Source of the DNA: Pedobacter nototheniae
Lineage (GTDB): Bacteria; Bacteroidota; Bacteroidia; Sphingobacteriales; Sphingobacteriaceae
Length of the DNA: 64,000 nt
Assembly (NCBI RefSeq): GCF_004335085.1
Contig: NZ_RQRS01000001.1
Span: 186,001-250,000, forward strand
Reading direction: 5' to 3'
In this document: piece by piece, positions 52,697 through 62,442 of the stretch
How positions within the stretch are numbered: the first letter of the stretch is position 1
How the letters are laid out: the number at the start of each line of letters is the position of its first letter
Notes under the pieces: model-generated
Told to the model about the DNA's origin: nothing
The model's database searches: none
The model's input: only the letters and a program-made list of their open reading frames with translations
Program-made: the position numbers and the translations under genes

Positions 52697-54544
52697 TTAC
52701 AGATTACTTTCTATGGCACCAACTTTTTCCCTGTAAAGATCAATAGGACCATCAAGTAATACCGCAATTACGGTTAAATTTCTATCCAATCTATCCTCTG
52801 GAACAGGAATATATACAATGCCAGGTATTTTACTCCAGTATAGTTTGTTGTAAACTTCATGCGGAAGCATCGTTCCTTCGCCAACCACTCTAATTCTGCT
52901 GATTTGATTTTTAAGCCCTTTTATTGCAATTGGTCCGGTCGGTTTTCCCTCTACAAATAAATAAAGAGTTTGTTTATCGGCAGATAGAACTGTATTTCCG
53001 TCATAATGACCAGCTGGAATGCCTGCTGTGGTTTTATATAACACTTCCGCATTTTTTTCAATCCAATCTTTAGCTTCATTATCTAAAGGTTTTACTTCAG
53101 TTGAAAAATTTAAACCATCAGCAGATAAATTTGTATCATTAAAAATATTGATCCCTTTATTCAAGTCTGAAGCAAGTTTTTTTAGTTTTGTAGTTACTGG
53201 AACTTTGGAATTTGTACCAATTAATGTTGATAAATTAATTGGTGTGGTGGCTGGATTAACCGTTTTAATAGCTTCATTAAATTTTATGGCAACCACAGTT
53301 ACATCTTTATCATAAGCAGCTTGTGGAATGTCTATAACATAATTCTGATTTTCTCCTTGCTCAAAATTAATTTTTCCCTGATAACCGATCACAGAAATAT
53401 TTGCAATTTTTGAGGCGATGCCAGATAGATTAACGCCCGATTTATCTTGATAATCAAGATACAGAAATAAGGTTTTTTTATCTTTCGATAATGTAGTTTT
53501 ACCATTGAAGTGTCCGGCTTCAAGCCCTGCTTGAGTTCTATAAATAGCCTCTGCATTTTTCTTCGTCCAACGGCCTAAGTCCTTTAATATTGAAACCTGT
53601 TCTGTAGCAATTGTTCCATCCGCTTTAGGACCAATATCCAATAATAGATTTCCACCCATGCTAATACAATCAACCAAAGTGCGGATAATCATATTTGAGC
53701 TTTTATAATTTTGATCGTAAGGCTGGAAGCCCCAAGAATCATTCATTGTATAACAAAGTTCCCAATAAGGAGCGTTTGGTTTTACAACAGGCACACCTTG
53801 TTCAGGCGTTTCGTAATCGCCATGTTCATCTAAACGGGCATTAATAATAATATTAGGATTATAGCTAGTCAAAATTTTACGTACTTTATCGGCTTGCCAT
53901 TCTGCTGCAGAATGTTCCCAGTTTCCATCAAACCATAATAAATCTGGTTTAAATTGAGCCGAAAGATCACTTAATTGCTCTTGATAATAATTTAAGAAAG
54001 TATTCCAGCGTTTTGGATCAGCTTTCGCATCGTAGCGCTTTCTATCTCTGGTAAAAACGTCATAATTTTTATAACTCCAATCTGGTAAAGAAAAATATAA
54101 GCCTGTTTTTAAGCCCGATTGCTTTAATGCTCCAATAAAAGGGGTAATTAAATCCTGTTTTGCTGCGCTATTTTTTAAGGTTGTTGTAGCATCCAAAGCC
54201 TTGGTGTTCCAAAGGGAAATGCCATCATGATGTTTCGTTGTAATTACTGCATATTTTGCACCACTTTCTTTAATTAAATCTACCCATTTTTTAGGATCAT
54301 ATTTTGAAGCATTAAACCCCTGAAGCTGTTTCATGTAAGCATCATGATTGATGTAATTATTGAAAAAGGACCATGATTCTGAAATTCCATTTACAGAATA
54401 TATCCCCCAATGAATAAAAATACCAAGTTTAGCATCTCCAAACCATTCCATTTTTGATTCTTTAGATTTTTGCACCGTTTGACTGTAAATGTTTCCTGAA
54501 GTAATAAGTAGCAATAGGAGTGGAAATATTTTTTTTAGGCTCAT
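52697..54544 (-). CDS. Alpha-L-fucosidase, GH29, with extended C-terminus
   Basis: The protein has 615 residues with a signal peptide (LLLLITSGNIYSQ). The GH29 barrel has AKLGIFIHWGIYSVNGISES, KYAVITTKHHDGISLWNTK and the nucleophile Asp206 in PDLLWFDGNWEHS. The C-terminus carries two related beta-sandwich units: WTKKNAEAIYRTQAGLEAGH at about 327 and WIEKNAEVLYKTTAGIPAGH about 170 residues later. This suggests a duplicated domain. It hydrolyses alpha-L-fucosides. It is divergent from a TonB receptor at 54746. Confidence 0.9.
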   Translation of the reverse strand: MSLKKIFPLLLLLITSGNIYSQTVQKSKESKMEWFGDAKLGIFIHWGIYSVNGISESWSFFNNYINHDAYMKQLQGFNASKYDPKKWVDLIKESGAKYAVITTKHHDGISLWNTKALDATTTLKNSAAKQDLITPFIGALKQSGLKTGLYFSLPDWSYKNYDVFTRDRKRYDAKADPKRWNTFLNYYQEQLSDLSAQFKPDLLWFDGNWEHSAAEWQADKVRKILTSYNPNIIINARLDEHGDYETPEQGVPVVKPNAPYWELCYTMNDSWGFQPYDQNYKSSNMIIRTLVDCISMGGNLLLDIGPKADGTIATEQVSILKDLGRWTKKNAEAIYRTQAGLEAGHFNGKTTLSKDKKTLFLYLDYQDKSGVNLSGIASKIANISVIGYQGKINFEQGENQNYVIDIPQAAYDKDVTVVAIKFNEAIKTVNPATTPINLSTLIGTNSKVPVTTKLKKLASDLNKGINIFNDTNLSADGLNFSTEVKPLDNEAKDWIEKNAEVLYKTTAGIPAGHYDGNTVLSADKQTLYLFVEGKPTGPIAIKGLKNQISRIRVVGEGTMLPHEVYNKLYWSKIPGIVYIPVPEDRLDRNLTVIAVLLDGPIDLYREKVGAIESNL

Positions 54545-54700
54545 TTTATATGGTTTGAACTCGTAAATATATTTTATTTCGATTGCAGATAGTTAAATTT
54601 AAAAGGTAAATTATTAAGTGTAATTGGAGATCAGCTATTATTGTGTGGCACTAAGTAACAGAAAAATTATAGTATACTAAATCTGTAGATTTAATTTTTG

Positions 54701-54708
54701 TATGTTTG
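54701..54708 (+). promoter_or_regulatory. Bacteroidota -7 element before the TonB receptor
   Basis: TATGTTTG is an exact TAnnTTTG match, 37 bp before ATG 54746. Confidence 0.45.
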
Positions 54709-54745
54709 TTCTACAAATTAATAATCATACTAATACAAATAGCTT

Positions 54746-57520
54746 ATGAAAAATAAATTCTACTTAATTGTTTCTTTATCCTTTTTATTTGTCTCAGGGC
54801 TTAAGGCTCAGGTAGTAAAAGGTGTAGTGAGCGATTCCTTACAAACCATTATTGGAGCAACCATCACAGTTTCTGGTCAAAATATTAAAACCGCTACCAA
54901 TGCACAAGGGCGATATGAATTAAAGTTCCCATCCGCCGGAACTTATACTATTAGTGCCATTTATGTAGGTTATCAAAGTCAGCAGAAAAAAATTACTATC
55001 ACTGTAGGAGAAACTAAAGAACTGAACTTTACATTAACAGAGAATAAAAATGATTTAGAAGGCATTGTAATCGTTGGATCAAGAAGTGCACCTCGTTCTC
55101 AAATGGAAACGCCTGTACCAGTTGATTTAGTTGATGTTAAAAAGCTCGCCCAAAACTCACCTCAAGTATCATTGGCGCAAATTTTAAATTATGTAGCGCC
55201 TTCATTCACTTCAAATGTAGCTAACCTTACAGATGGAACCGATCACATTGATCCAGCTTCTTTACGTGGCTTGGGGCCAGATCAGGTTTTAGTTTTAATC
55301 AATGGAAAACGCCGCCACACAACTTCACTAATTAATATTAATGGCAGCTTAGGAAAAGGATCTGTTGGAACGGATTTGAATGCAATTCCAACCGCTGCAA
55401 TAAAAAGGGTAGAGGTTTTACGTGATGGAGCTGCCGCACAATACGGCTCTGATGCCATTGCAGGCGTAATTAACATTATTTTAAATGAAGATGTGAATAA
55501 ACTTTCAGCAAGTATTACAGGTGGCGGTTTTGCCGGAAAGCACTCTGATGGATTAGATGGGGCAACAACCCAGGCTAATGTAAATTATGGCGTGAAGCTG
55601 AATGATAAAGGAGGCTTTTTAAATCTTAGTGGATCTTTTGATTATCGTGATTTCGCATCAAGAACCACACCTTATCGTGGTGTTATTTTTACCGATTATA
55701 ACAATCCAACACTTTATCCAACACCAACAGGTATCGATATTACGGATGCTGAATTAGCAAGAAGAGGATTAACCCGTGGTGATTTTGTGCCTAATATTGG
55801 TCAAAGTAAAAACCGTGGCGGTGCCTTGTTTCTAAATTCGGTAATTCCAGTTTCAGATGGTGCAGAAATTTATGCTTTCGGTGGTTTAAATTACCGAAAC
55901 GGTACTTCTAATGCTTTTTACAGAACCCCTCGCCAATTAACACAAACCAATGCAACAATTTATCCTAATGGTTTCTTACCGCAAATTATAACAGATAATA
56001 ACGATCAATCGTTAGCTATTGGCATACGTGGAAACTTAGGCGAATGGAAAGCAGATTTCAGCAATACTTATGGTCGTAATTATATCAATTTTACCACCGC
56101 AAATACATTAAATGCTTCTTTATTAACGGCATCTCCAACCTCATTTGATGCCGGAGGTTACGATTTTGTTCAAAATACAACCAATTTAGACTTTACTCGT
56201 TTCTTTAAAAATACTTTAAGCGGAATCAACGTTGCATTTGGTGCAGAGCATCGTTATGAAAACTATAAAATTATTGCCGGCGAAGAAGCATCTTACGTAA
56301 ATTATGGCAATGCGATTAATGTTGGTACAACCGCTAATCCAATTTTAATTCCTGATCCTAAAGGAAATATTTCTACACGTTTTGCCGCAAATGGCGCTGC
56401 TTATGCTGGTGGTGCACAAGGGTTTCCTGGCTTTAGTAAAGATAATGCAACTAACGTAGGGCGGTCTTCTGTAGCCGCTTATGGAGATGTGGAAGTTAAT
56501 TTTACCGATAAATTCTTAGTGGATGGAGCTTTACGCTTTGAAAATTACTCTGATTTTGGCTCTACACTTAATTTTAAATTAGCTGGGCGATATAAATTTT
56601 CCGACAAGTTTGTATTTCGTGCAGCCGCAAGTACTGGTTTTAGAGCTCCATCATTACAACAACGCTATTTTAATGCAACATCAAGTGTATTTATTGACGG
56701 TAATTTTGTTGAATCAGGAACTTTTTCAAACGATAGTCGCGTAGCACAACTTTTAGGAATCCCTAAATTAAAAGAAGAAACATCAACCAGTTATAGTGCA
56801 GGTTTTACTTCAAACTTAGGCAAAATTAAAATAACGGTTGATGGCTATCTAATCCGTATTAACGATCGTGTAATTTATACTGGTCAATTTAGCGGAAGCA
56901 ATGCGGCATCAGCTTCTCCACAAGATAAGGAAATTTATAACCTATTGCGCCAGGCAAATGCCAGTACAGCACGCTTCTTCGCAAACGCTGTAAATACCGA
57001 AACTAAAGGTGTTGATGCGGTAATTACCTATACAACAGGCTTAGGGGGAGGTACTTTGAGGACAGATTTAGCGGGTACAATTTCTAAAACTTCGTTGGTT
57101 GGAGGCATTAACACTTCGCCTTTACTTGCCGGTAAAGAAAGTATCTATTTAGATGATGCCAGCGTAATTTTATTAACTAAGGTAGTTCCTCGTTTAAAAG
57201 CCAACTTAACATTTGATTATACCCTAAATAAATTTAATGTGTTTCTACGTAATGTTTATTTCGGTACAGTATCTCAACCAACTAATGTTGTAGCAAACAG
57301 ACAAGATTTACCAGGACGCGTAATTACAGATTTAGGTTTTGGTTATAACCTAACTAAAAGCTTGAAATTAACGGTTGGTGCAAATAATATATTTGATGTT
57401 TATCCGGCAGAACTTTTATTGGGTAGCCAAGGTACATCAGGTATTTTATATCCAAACCAGGCACCTCAATTTGGTTTCTTGGGCAGATATGTATTTACCA
57501 GAATCAACTTAAATTTCTAA
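54746..57520 (+). CDS. TonB-dependent receptor
   Basis: The protein has 924 residues. It has a signal peptide ending GLKAQ and a carboxypeptidase-regulatory-like domain (about 23-105: VVKGVVSDSLQTIIGATITV). The plug includes LRGLGPDQVLVLINGKRRHT and VEVLRDGAAAQYGSDAIAGV. The long barrel ends in F (YVFTRINLNF). No SusD partner is nearby, so this is a classical receptor and not a SusC. Its location beside the divergent fucosidase may link it to carbohydrate uptake, but the substrate is unknown. Confidence 0.9.
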   Translation: MKNKFYLIVSLSFLFVSGLKAQVVKGVVSDSLQTIIGATITVSGQNIKTATNAQGRYELKFPSAGTYTISAIYVGYQSQQKKITITVGETKELNFTLTENKNDLEGIVIVGSRSAPRSQMETPVPVDLVDVKKLAQNSPQVSLAQILNYVAPSFTSNVANLTDGTDHIDPASLRGLGPDQVLVLINGKRRHTTSLININGSLGKGSVGTDLNAIPTAAIKRVEVLRDGAAAQYGSDAIAGVINIILNEDVNKLSASITGGGFAGKHSDGLDGATTQANVNYGVKLNDKGGFLNLSGSFDYRDFASRTTPYRGVIFTDYNNPTLYPTPTGIDITDAELARRGLTRGDFVPNIGQSKNRGGALFLNSVIPVSDGAEIYAFGGLNYRNGTSNAFYRTPRQLTQTNATIYPNGFLPQIITDNNDQSLAIGIRGNLGEWKADFSNTYGRNYINFTTANTLNASLLTASPTSFDAGGYDFVQNTTNLDFTRFFKNTLSGINVAFGAEHRYENYKIIAGEEASYVNYGNAINVGTTANPILIPDPKGNISTRFAANGAAYAGGAQGFPGFSKDNATNVGRSSVAAYGDVEVNFTDKFLVDGALRFENYSDFGSTLNFKLAGRYKFSDKFVFRAAASTGFRAPSLQQRYFNATSSVFIDGNFVESGTFSNDSRVAQLLGIPKLKEETSTSYSAGFTSNLGKIKITVDGYLIRINDRVIYTGQFSGSNAASASPQDKEIYNLLRQANASTARFFANAVNTETKGVDAVITYTTGLGGGTLRTDLAGTISKTSLVGGINTSPLLAGKESIYLDDASVILLTKVVPRLKANLTFDYTLNKFNVFLRNVYFGTVSQPTNVVANRQDLPGRVITDLGFGYNLTKSLKLTVGANNIFDVYPAELLLGSQGTSGILYPNQAPQFGFLGRYVFTRINLNF

Positions 57521-57529
57521 ATAATTTAG

Positions 57530-58060
57530 GGATCAGGTCAATTTTCTGCTAAGGCGGTATTATGCGAATTTTTTTATCTAAATATGATTGAAACCAATAT
57601 TTTAAAAAGGTTAGAACCGATTTATTTTTTTGGAAACTATTGTCAGTAGTTTTTACAAGCTGTTCGAGATGTTAGCTTTTTCAGCGCATCTCGTACTATT
57701 GATAAAACAGGATTTTCAAATTCTGAAGGTCATTTATAGCTTTACTTATTTACGGGTTCACAGAACCATTTTTATTGTTAATTCGAGATGCATGCGGAAC
57801 ATCTCGAACAGCTGAAGTATCTCGTACTATTGATAAAACAGGATTTTCAAATTCTGAAGGTCATTTATAGCTTTACTTATTTACGGGTTCACAGAACCCT
57901 TTTTATTGTTAATTCGAGATGCCTGCGGAACATCTCGAACAGCTGAAATTGTATTTAAACCTGATTGAAACGGCATCCCGATTTTTTTTATCGGGATACA
58001 GTGTAAAAGCAGGGCTTCAATTGCCATGCACACCGAAGCGATCATTTCCAAATACTAATA
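57530..58060. repeat. Dispersed intergenic element, copy 2
   Basis: The left end (57531-57653) and right end (57960-58060) match the element at 32010-32340, including GATCAGGTCAATTTTCTG and the CCCGAT/ATCGGG hairpin. The centre is different and contains a tandem duplication, listed separately. The spacer 57521-58138 contains no supported gene. Confidence 0.75.
57690..57951. repeat. 131-bp tandem duplication
   Basis: CTCGTACTATTGATAAAACA begins at 57690 and again at 57821. The two units differ at only about two bases. Each holds TTCGAGATG and CATCTCGAA, which pair to form a hairpin. It is too long and has no spacers, so it is not CRISPR. Confidence 0.88.
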
Positions 58061-58138
58061 TTTGACAATAACAAACAGCAGCCAGTTGTTAATTACGCTC
58101 CTCAATTTTTATACTTGGTACGGATTTAGTCTTTTAGT

Positions 58139-58177
58139 TAAAAAAAAAGCCGGTTTTGAATAAACAAAACCGGCTTT
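58139..58177 (-). terminator. Strong terminator of the RNA helicase gene
   Basis: On the plus strand AAGCCGGTTTTG pairs perfectly with CAAAACCGGCTT across six bases. The T run follows on the minus strand (nine A on the plus strand), so it serves the minus-strand helicase, whose stop is 19 bp away. Confidence 0.88.
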
Positions 58178-58195
58178 AATATTTGGATTAGTGTA

Positions 58196-60115
58196 TTACC
58201 ATTTTTTTCTGCGTTCGCCACCTTCTCTGCTTCCGCCTTCACGACTTCCACCTTCACGTCTTCCGCTACCGCCAGTACTACCACCACGATCTTCACGTTT
58301 ACGACCAGAGAAATCTCTGAATCCGCCACCACCGTTTCCGCCTTCACTTCTCTCGCCACCGCCAGAACTTCTTCTGTCGCCACCGCCACCGTAACTACGT
58401 CCACCGCCGCCACTTCTTCTTTCTCCACCAAAACCACCGCTGCGTCTTTCGCCACCATCACGTCTTGGTCTGCCATCACTTCCATCACGGCCACCATCAC
58501 CACTTTTCTCGATACGAACATTACGGCCTTTGAATTCTACAGCTTTGAAACCTTCGAAAACTTTTTCAGCTACGTCATCTTCAACTTCAAAGAAAGAGTA
58601 AACACCTTTTAAATCGATTTTACCAACGCTTTTGCCACCAATTTTTGCATTATTGCAAATGAATGATAACATATCACCACGAGTAAATTCATCTACAGAA
58701 CCTAAGTTGATAAACAAACGAGTATAACCTTCGCTACCTCTGTTGTTACCACGTACACGATCACGTTCGTTACGATCTTCAGCTACTGCAGCATTTAAAT
58801 CAGGTGCTTTAGAATAGTAATCTAAGAAACGGTTAAATTCTAAAGATGCAAAACGTTTGATTACTTCTTCTTTGCTTAACTCAGCAAATTCATCCATAAT
58901 ACGAGGAATGTACTGATCTATTTGCTCATTATTAACCTCTACATTGTGTACTTTATGTACTAAAGAGAATAATTGTTTTTCGCAAACATCAAATCCTGTC
59001 GGAAGCTCAGCTTTAGTAAATTGTTTACCAATGATACGCTCCAATTGACGGATTTTACCAACTTCTTTAGAGTTGATGATACAGATTGAGATACCTGTTT
59101 TACCAGCACGGCCAGTACGACCAGAGCGGTGGGTATAACTTTCAATCTCATCAGGTAATGAATAGTTAATTACGTGTGTTACGTTGTTAACATCAATACC
59201 ACGAGCAGCAACATCAGTAGCAATTAATAATTGCATGTTACGCTCACGGAAACGTTGCATTACTTTATCACGTTGTTGTTGTGATAAATCACCGTGTAAA
59301 GCATCAGCATTGTAGCCATCTTTAATTAAATGCTCAGCAACATCTTGTGTATCCAATTTGGTTTTACAAAATACTACGGCAAAAATTTCAGGGTTAAAAT
59401 CTACAATCCGTTTAAGGGCTGCATATTTATCACGTGCACGAACGATGTAATACTCATGTTCGATATTTACGTTACCTGTGTTTTTTGTGCCCATGGTTAA
59501 TTCAACAGGCTCGTTCATGTATTTTTTAGCAATACGGCGAACTTCTGCAGGCATTGTAGCCGAGAATAACCAGGTTTTTTTGTCATCAGGAGTGGTTGAT
59601 AAAATGTCGTTGATGTCATCTTGGAAACCCATGTTTAACATCTCGTCGGCTTCATCAAGCACAACATATTTAACGCCAGAAAAATCAATTGCCTTACGGC
59701 CAATGATATCTAACATACGGCCGGGCGTGGCCACTACAATTTGTACGCCATTGCGTATTTCACGTAGTTGTTGCATAATGTTCGCACCACCGTAAACGGC
59801 AACTACGTGGGCATTAGCAATGTTTTTAGAAAAGTTTTTAAGGTCGTTAGCGATCTGTAAACATAACTCGCGAGTAGGGCATAAAATTAATGCCTGCGGT
59901 TTATTGCTTTTAAAATCGATTAGTTCTAACAGCGGCAAACCAAATGCGGCTGTTTTTCCTGTTCCTGTTTGGGCCAAACCAACAAAATCATTAGTGCCTT
60001 CTAACAGTACAGGAATACTTTGCTCCTGAATAGGCGTTGGATTTTCAAATCCAAGGTCCTTTACGGCATTAACGACGTCATCACTTATCCCCAATAATTG
60101 AAATGGGTTTGTCAT
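58196..60115 (-). CDS. DEAD-box ATP-dependent RNA helicase with RGG-like tail
   Basis: The protein has 639 residues. The helicase core has the Q motif (NPTPIQEQSIPVL, 25-37), Walker A (AQTGTGKTAA, 48-57), DEAD (154-157), SAT in LFSATMPAEVRRI and HRSGRTGRAGKTG near 333. A DbpA-type RNA-binding domain follows at about 475-550. The last 85 residues are a Gly/Arg/Ser-rich tail (GGERRSGGFGGERRSGGGG). The build matches DeaD/CsdA-like helicases that remodel structured RNA and ribosomes, often in the cold. The tail is probably disordered and RNA-binding. Confidence 0.95.
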   Translation of the reverse strand: MTNPFQLLGISDDVVNAVKDLGFENPTPIQEQSIPVLLEGTNDFVGLAQTGTGKTAAFGLPLLELIDFKSNKPQALILCPTRELCLQIANDLKNFSKNIANAHVVAVYGGANIMQQLREIRNGVQIVVATPGRMLDIIGRKAIDFSGVKYVVLDEADEMLNMGFQDDINDILSTTPDDKKTWLFSATMPAEVRRIAKKYMNEPVELTMGTKNTGNVNIEHEYYIVRARDKYAALKRIVDFNPEIFAVVFCKTKLDTQDVAEHLIKDGYNADALHGDLSQQQRDKVMQRFRERNMQLLIATDVAARGIDVNNVTHVINYSLPDEIESYTHRSGRTGRAGKTGISICIINSKEVGKIRQLERIIGKQFTKAELPTGFDVCEKQLFSLVHKVHNVEVNNEQIDQYIPRIMDEFAELSKEEVIKRFASLEFNRFLDYYSKAPDLNAAVAEDRNERDRVRGNNRGSEGYTRLFINLGSVDEFTRGDMLSFICNNAKIGGKSVGKIDLKGVYSFFEVEDDVAEKVFEGFKAVEFKGRNVRIEKSGDGGRDGSDGRPRRDGGERRSGGFGGERRSGGGGRSYGGGGDRRSSGGGERSEGGNGGGGFRDFSGRKREDRGGSTGGSGRREGGSREGGSREGGERRKKW

Positions 60116-60143
60116 TCGTCTTTTTATTATTTTAATTGAGCCG

Positions 60144-60151
60144 CAAAGGTA
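60144..60151 (-). promoter_or_regulatory. Bacteroidota -7 element before the helicase
   Basis: Read on the minus strand: TACCTTTG, an exact TAnnTTTG, 28 bp before the helicase ATG. Confidence 0.5.
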
Positions 60152-60300
60152 CGGTTAATAATCCGTATTTTATTGATAGCTAAGGAAATAGTTTTTTGGT
60201 GTAATTATTTGAGGATTAAGGGGAAAGAGGTTTTAGTAAACTGTATGAGGTAAATGGGGGTAAGTATGGAGCCGAAAAAGCTTCTTGAATTTGATTAGAG

Positions 60301-61350
60301 TAAGGTTTTCCGCTGCCGCGGAGGCCTTATTCTTTTTGGCAACCAAAGAAGCAAAATTGTCGGCTCGCAATTTTTCTGTGTAAGGCAGTGGGTGGGATTA
60401 GATTGTGCTTCCCGAATAATTGACCATGCCGATTGAGAGCTTACGAAAAAACAATGGTTTGGACTTGTTAGTGTTTTAAGCGCATTGCTAATCAAACGTT
60501 CATATTGCAAAAGCTTTCCGATTACGCCCAGGCATAGCAGCATTTCGCAGAATAGCTCATTATAATTCTTGTACTTACATCCGTTTTACGAATAACTAAA
60601 GAAATATGCAGCGGGCGCAGGATTATGTGTTGGGCTAAGCCTCATATTACTGCTGTCGGAATTATAATGCTGCTATGCAAGAAAGGGTGCCAGCCTTGAC
60701 TTTTGGGCGCCTTTTTGTTAAGAAAAAGGTACAAAGCCCGTCTGGCAAGACAAATCTTTATTCCGCTGCCGCGGAGGCCTTATTCTTTTTGGCAACAAAA
60801 AGAACCAAAAATTGTCGGCTCGCAATTTTTTCTCTTTAAGGCAGTGGGTGGGCTTAGCGGGTGCTTCCCGAATAATTGACCATGCCGATTGAGAGGTTAA
60901 CGAAGAAGCAGTGGTTTGGATTTGTTGGGAGTATAGGCGATCGCTAAACTAACTTTAAATTATATTACTGAATTATCCGATTACGCCCAGGCATAGCAGT
61001 ATTTCGCAGGATAGCTCATTGGAATTCTTGTACTTACTTTCATTATACGAATAACCAAAGGAATATGCAGCGAGCGTAGGATTTTGTGTTGGGCTAAGCC
61101 TCATATTACTGCTTTAAGAATTATAATGCTGCTATGCAAGAAAGAGTGCCAGCCTTGACTTTTGGGTACCTTTTTGTTAAGAAAAAGGTACGAAGCCCGT
61201 CTGGCGAGACAGTGTTTTCCGCTGCCGCGGAGGCTTCTATTCTTTTTGACAACAAAAAGAACCAAAAATTGTCGGCTTGCAATTTTTCTCTTTAAGGCAG
61301 TGGGTGGGCTTAGGGGGTGCTTTCCGAATAATTGACCATGCCGATTGAGA
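60301..61350. repeat. Tandem array of a 455-bp non-coding unit (two full copies and a partial third)
   Basis: The marker CCGCTGCCGCGGAGGC begins at 60310, 60763 and 61219, giving periods of 453 and 456 bp. Each unit also contains ATTGTCGGCT, GGCAGTGGGTGGG, AATAATTGACCATGCCGATT, GATTACGCCCAGGCATAGCA and CAGCCTTGACTTTTGGG. The third unit stops after about 130 bp. A minus-strand frame within the first unit (60295-60543) is not credible as a gene. The rest of the spacer 60116-61435 is featureless. The unit resembles repeat DNA seen in other Sphingobacteriaceae, from memory only. Confidence 0.88.
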
Positions 61351-61435
61351 GCTTTATAAAGAAACAGTAGTTATAGCTTATAAGAGTTGAGAATTTAGTA
61401 ATAGAAATGGATATAGTACAATTATGGAAATTAAT

Positions 61436-61888
61436 TCAGCCATTTTCTTTTAAAGAATTCTTGTTATTCGTTATCGCTAGTATGCAAAAAAGGACGGCTA
61501 TTAAAGGCAAATAAGCAGCTATTTCAAATTGTATTAGTTTAGTTTCAATAGGTAATTTTAGTGTATAGAAAATGCAAAAGCTATCAAAAACACTGATAAG
61601 AATAATCGAGGCAATTACGATTTTTTTTTGAAGCTTTTTTTTATGATTAAATATATTTACAAAACACGTTAAAGCTAATGCTATATTTACAGTTAGCAAT
61701 AAGTAAAGAGGTTCTTTTTTAGTTGTTATAAATTCTCCTGCATCCCAATAAGATATTGCCCTTGTTGTGTAAAGTAAAGGAAATTCAACTCCATTTATTT
61801 GAATACTTGCTATTGGTGAAAAAATCATTACCACTAATATCAATGATGATAAAAATAGCCAAAGTGAACTAGCTCTCTTTAACATCAA
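61436..61888 (-). CDS. DUF4293 membrane protein, divergent copy
   Basis: The 150-residue protein has four hydrophobic spans and aligns with the upstream neighbour (ASSLWLFLSSLILVVMIFSP; later AYLPLIAVLFCILAI). It starts 2 bp after the stop of that gene, so the pair is an operon made by tandem duplication. It is more divergent than its neighbour. The function of DUF4293 is unknown. Confidence 0.8.
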   Translation of the reverse strand: MMLKRASSLWLFLSSLILVVMIFSPIASIQINGVEFPLLYTTRAISYWDAGEFITTKKEPLYLLLTVNIALALTCFVNIFNHKKKLQKKIVIASIILISVFDSFCIFYTLKLPIETKLIQFEIAAYLPLIAVLFCILAITNNKNSLKENG

Positions 61889-61890
61889 AG

Positions 61891-62358
61891 TTATCTTAAT
61901 CTTTCTGCAGAGCGAATTAGCCTTTCATCCTTATTAATACCAAAGATAGCCAACACGCAAAACAAAATAGCCAACGCAGGCATATAAGCACCAATTCCAA
62001 AGGTGGCGCCTTCGCTACCGCCAGGAAGCTCTTTTAAATGAACACTACACCAAAAGGCAAAACCACCAATAGCAACAATTGTTATAATTAGTATTCTTTT
62101 TTGAAGCGTTCTTTTTTTGAAATTGAAAATATTAATGAAGCACATTATTGCAATCACAATATTTAAAATTAATAAAGGTAAAAATGCATCTACCGATAAT
62201 ACTTTGCCTGTTTTCCCCGCTACAATTTGGTGTAATCCAGTGGTGTAAACTGTTGCATCAGATCCATTGACATCTTTAGTAGCAATTGGTAAAAAGATCA
62301 TTAAAACTAAGGTAAAAGTTGCTAGCAACAGCCAAACGGATTGTATTCTTTGTATCAT
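61891..62358 (-). CDS. DUF4293 membrane protein
   Basis: The 155-residue protein begins MIQRIQSVWLLLATFTLVLM, the characteristic opening of DUF4293, and has four membrane spans with AYMPALAILFCVLAIFGINK near the end. It is divergent from truA with facing promoters. The role is unknown, but the family is nearly universal in Bacteroidota. Confidence 0.9.
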   Translation of the reverse strand: MIQRIQSVWLLLATFTLVLMIFLPIATKDVNGSDATVYTTGLHQIVAGKTGKVLSVDAFLPLLILNIVIAIMCFINIFNFKKRTLQKRILIITIVAIGGFAFWCSVHLKELPGGSEGATFGIGAYMPALAILFCVLAIFGINKDERLIRSAERLR

Positions 62359-62377
62359 GTTAATTCAATATTTAAGG

Positions 62378-62385
62378 CAAATATA
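62378..62385 (-). promoter_or_regulatory. Bacteroidota -7 element before the DUF4293 operon
   Basis: Read on the minus strand: TATATTTG, an exact TAnnTTTG, 19 bp before the DUF4293 ATG. Confidence 0.5.
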
Positions 62386-62427
62386 TTTAATTCCATCTTA
62401 CTACTCCATCTAATAAAAGGAAAAAAG

Positions 62428-62435
62428 TATTTTTG
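62428..62435 (+). promoter_or_regulatory. Bacteroidota -7 element before truA
   Basis: TATTTTTG is an exact TAnnTTTG. It lies only 7 bp before the proposed TTG start at 62443, which predicts a leaderless or nearly leaderless truA mRNA. Confidence 0.5.
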
Positions 62436-62442
62436 CATCACT

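Noticed and set aside
57690..57951. CRISPR-like array
   Set aside because: There are just two adjacent 131-bp copies with no spacers, so it is a simple tandem duplication.
58138..58521. 127-codon minus-strand frame rich in Val/Ala/Glu
   Set aside because: It is an alternative frame of the Gly/Arg-rich tail of the helicase gene; repeats keep several frames open.
60295..60543. 82-codon minus-strand frame as a gene
   Set aside because: It lies within a 455-bp non-coding repeat, has no recognisable domain, and the frame is not preserved in the other two copies.
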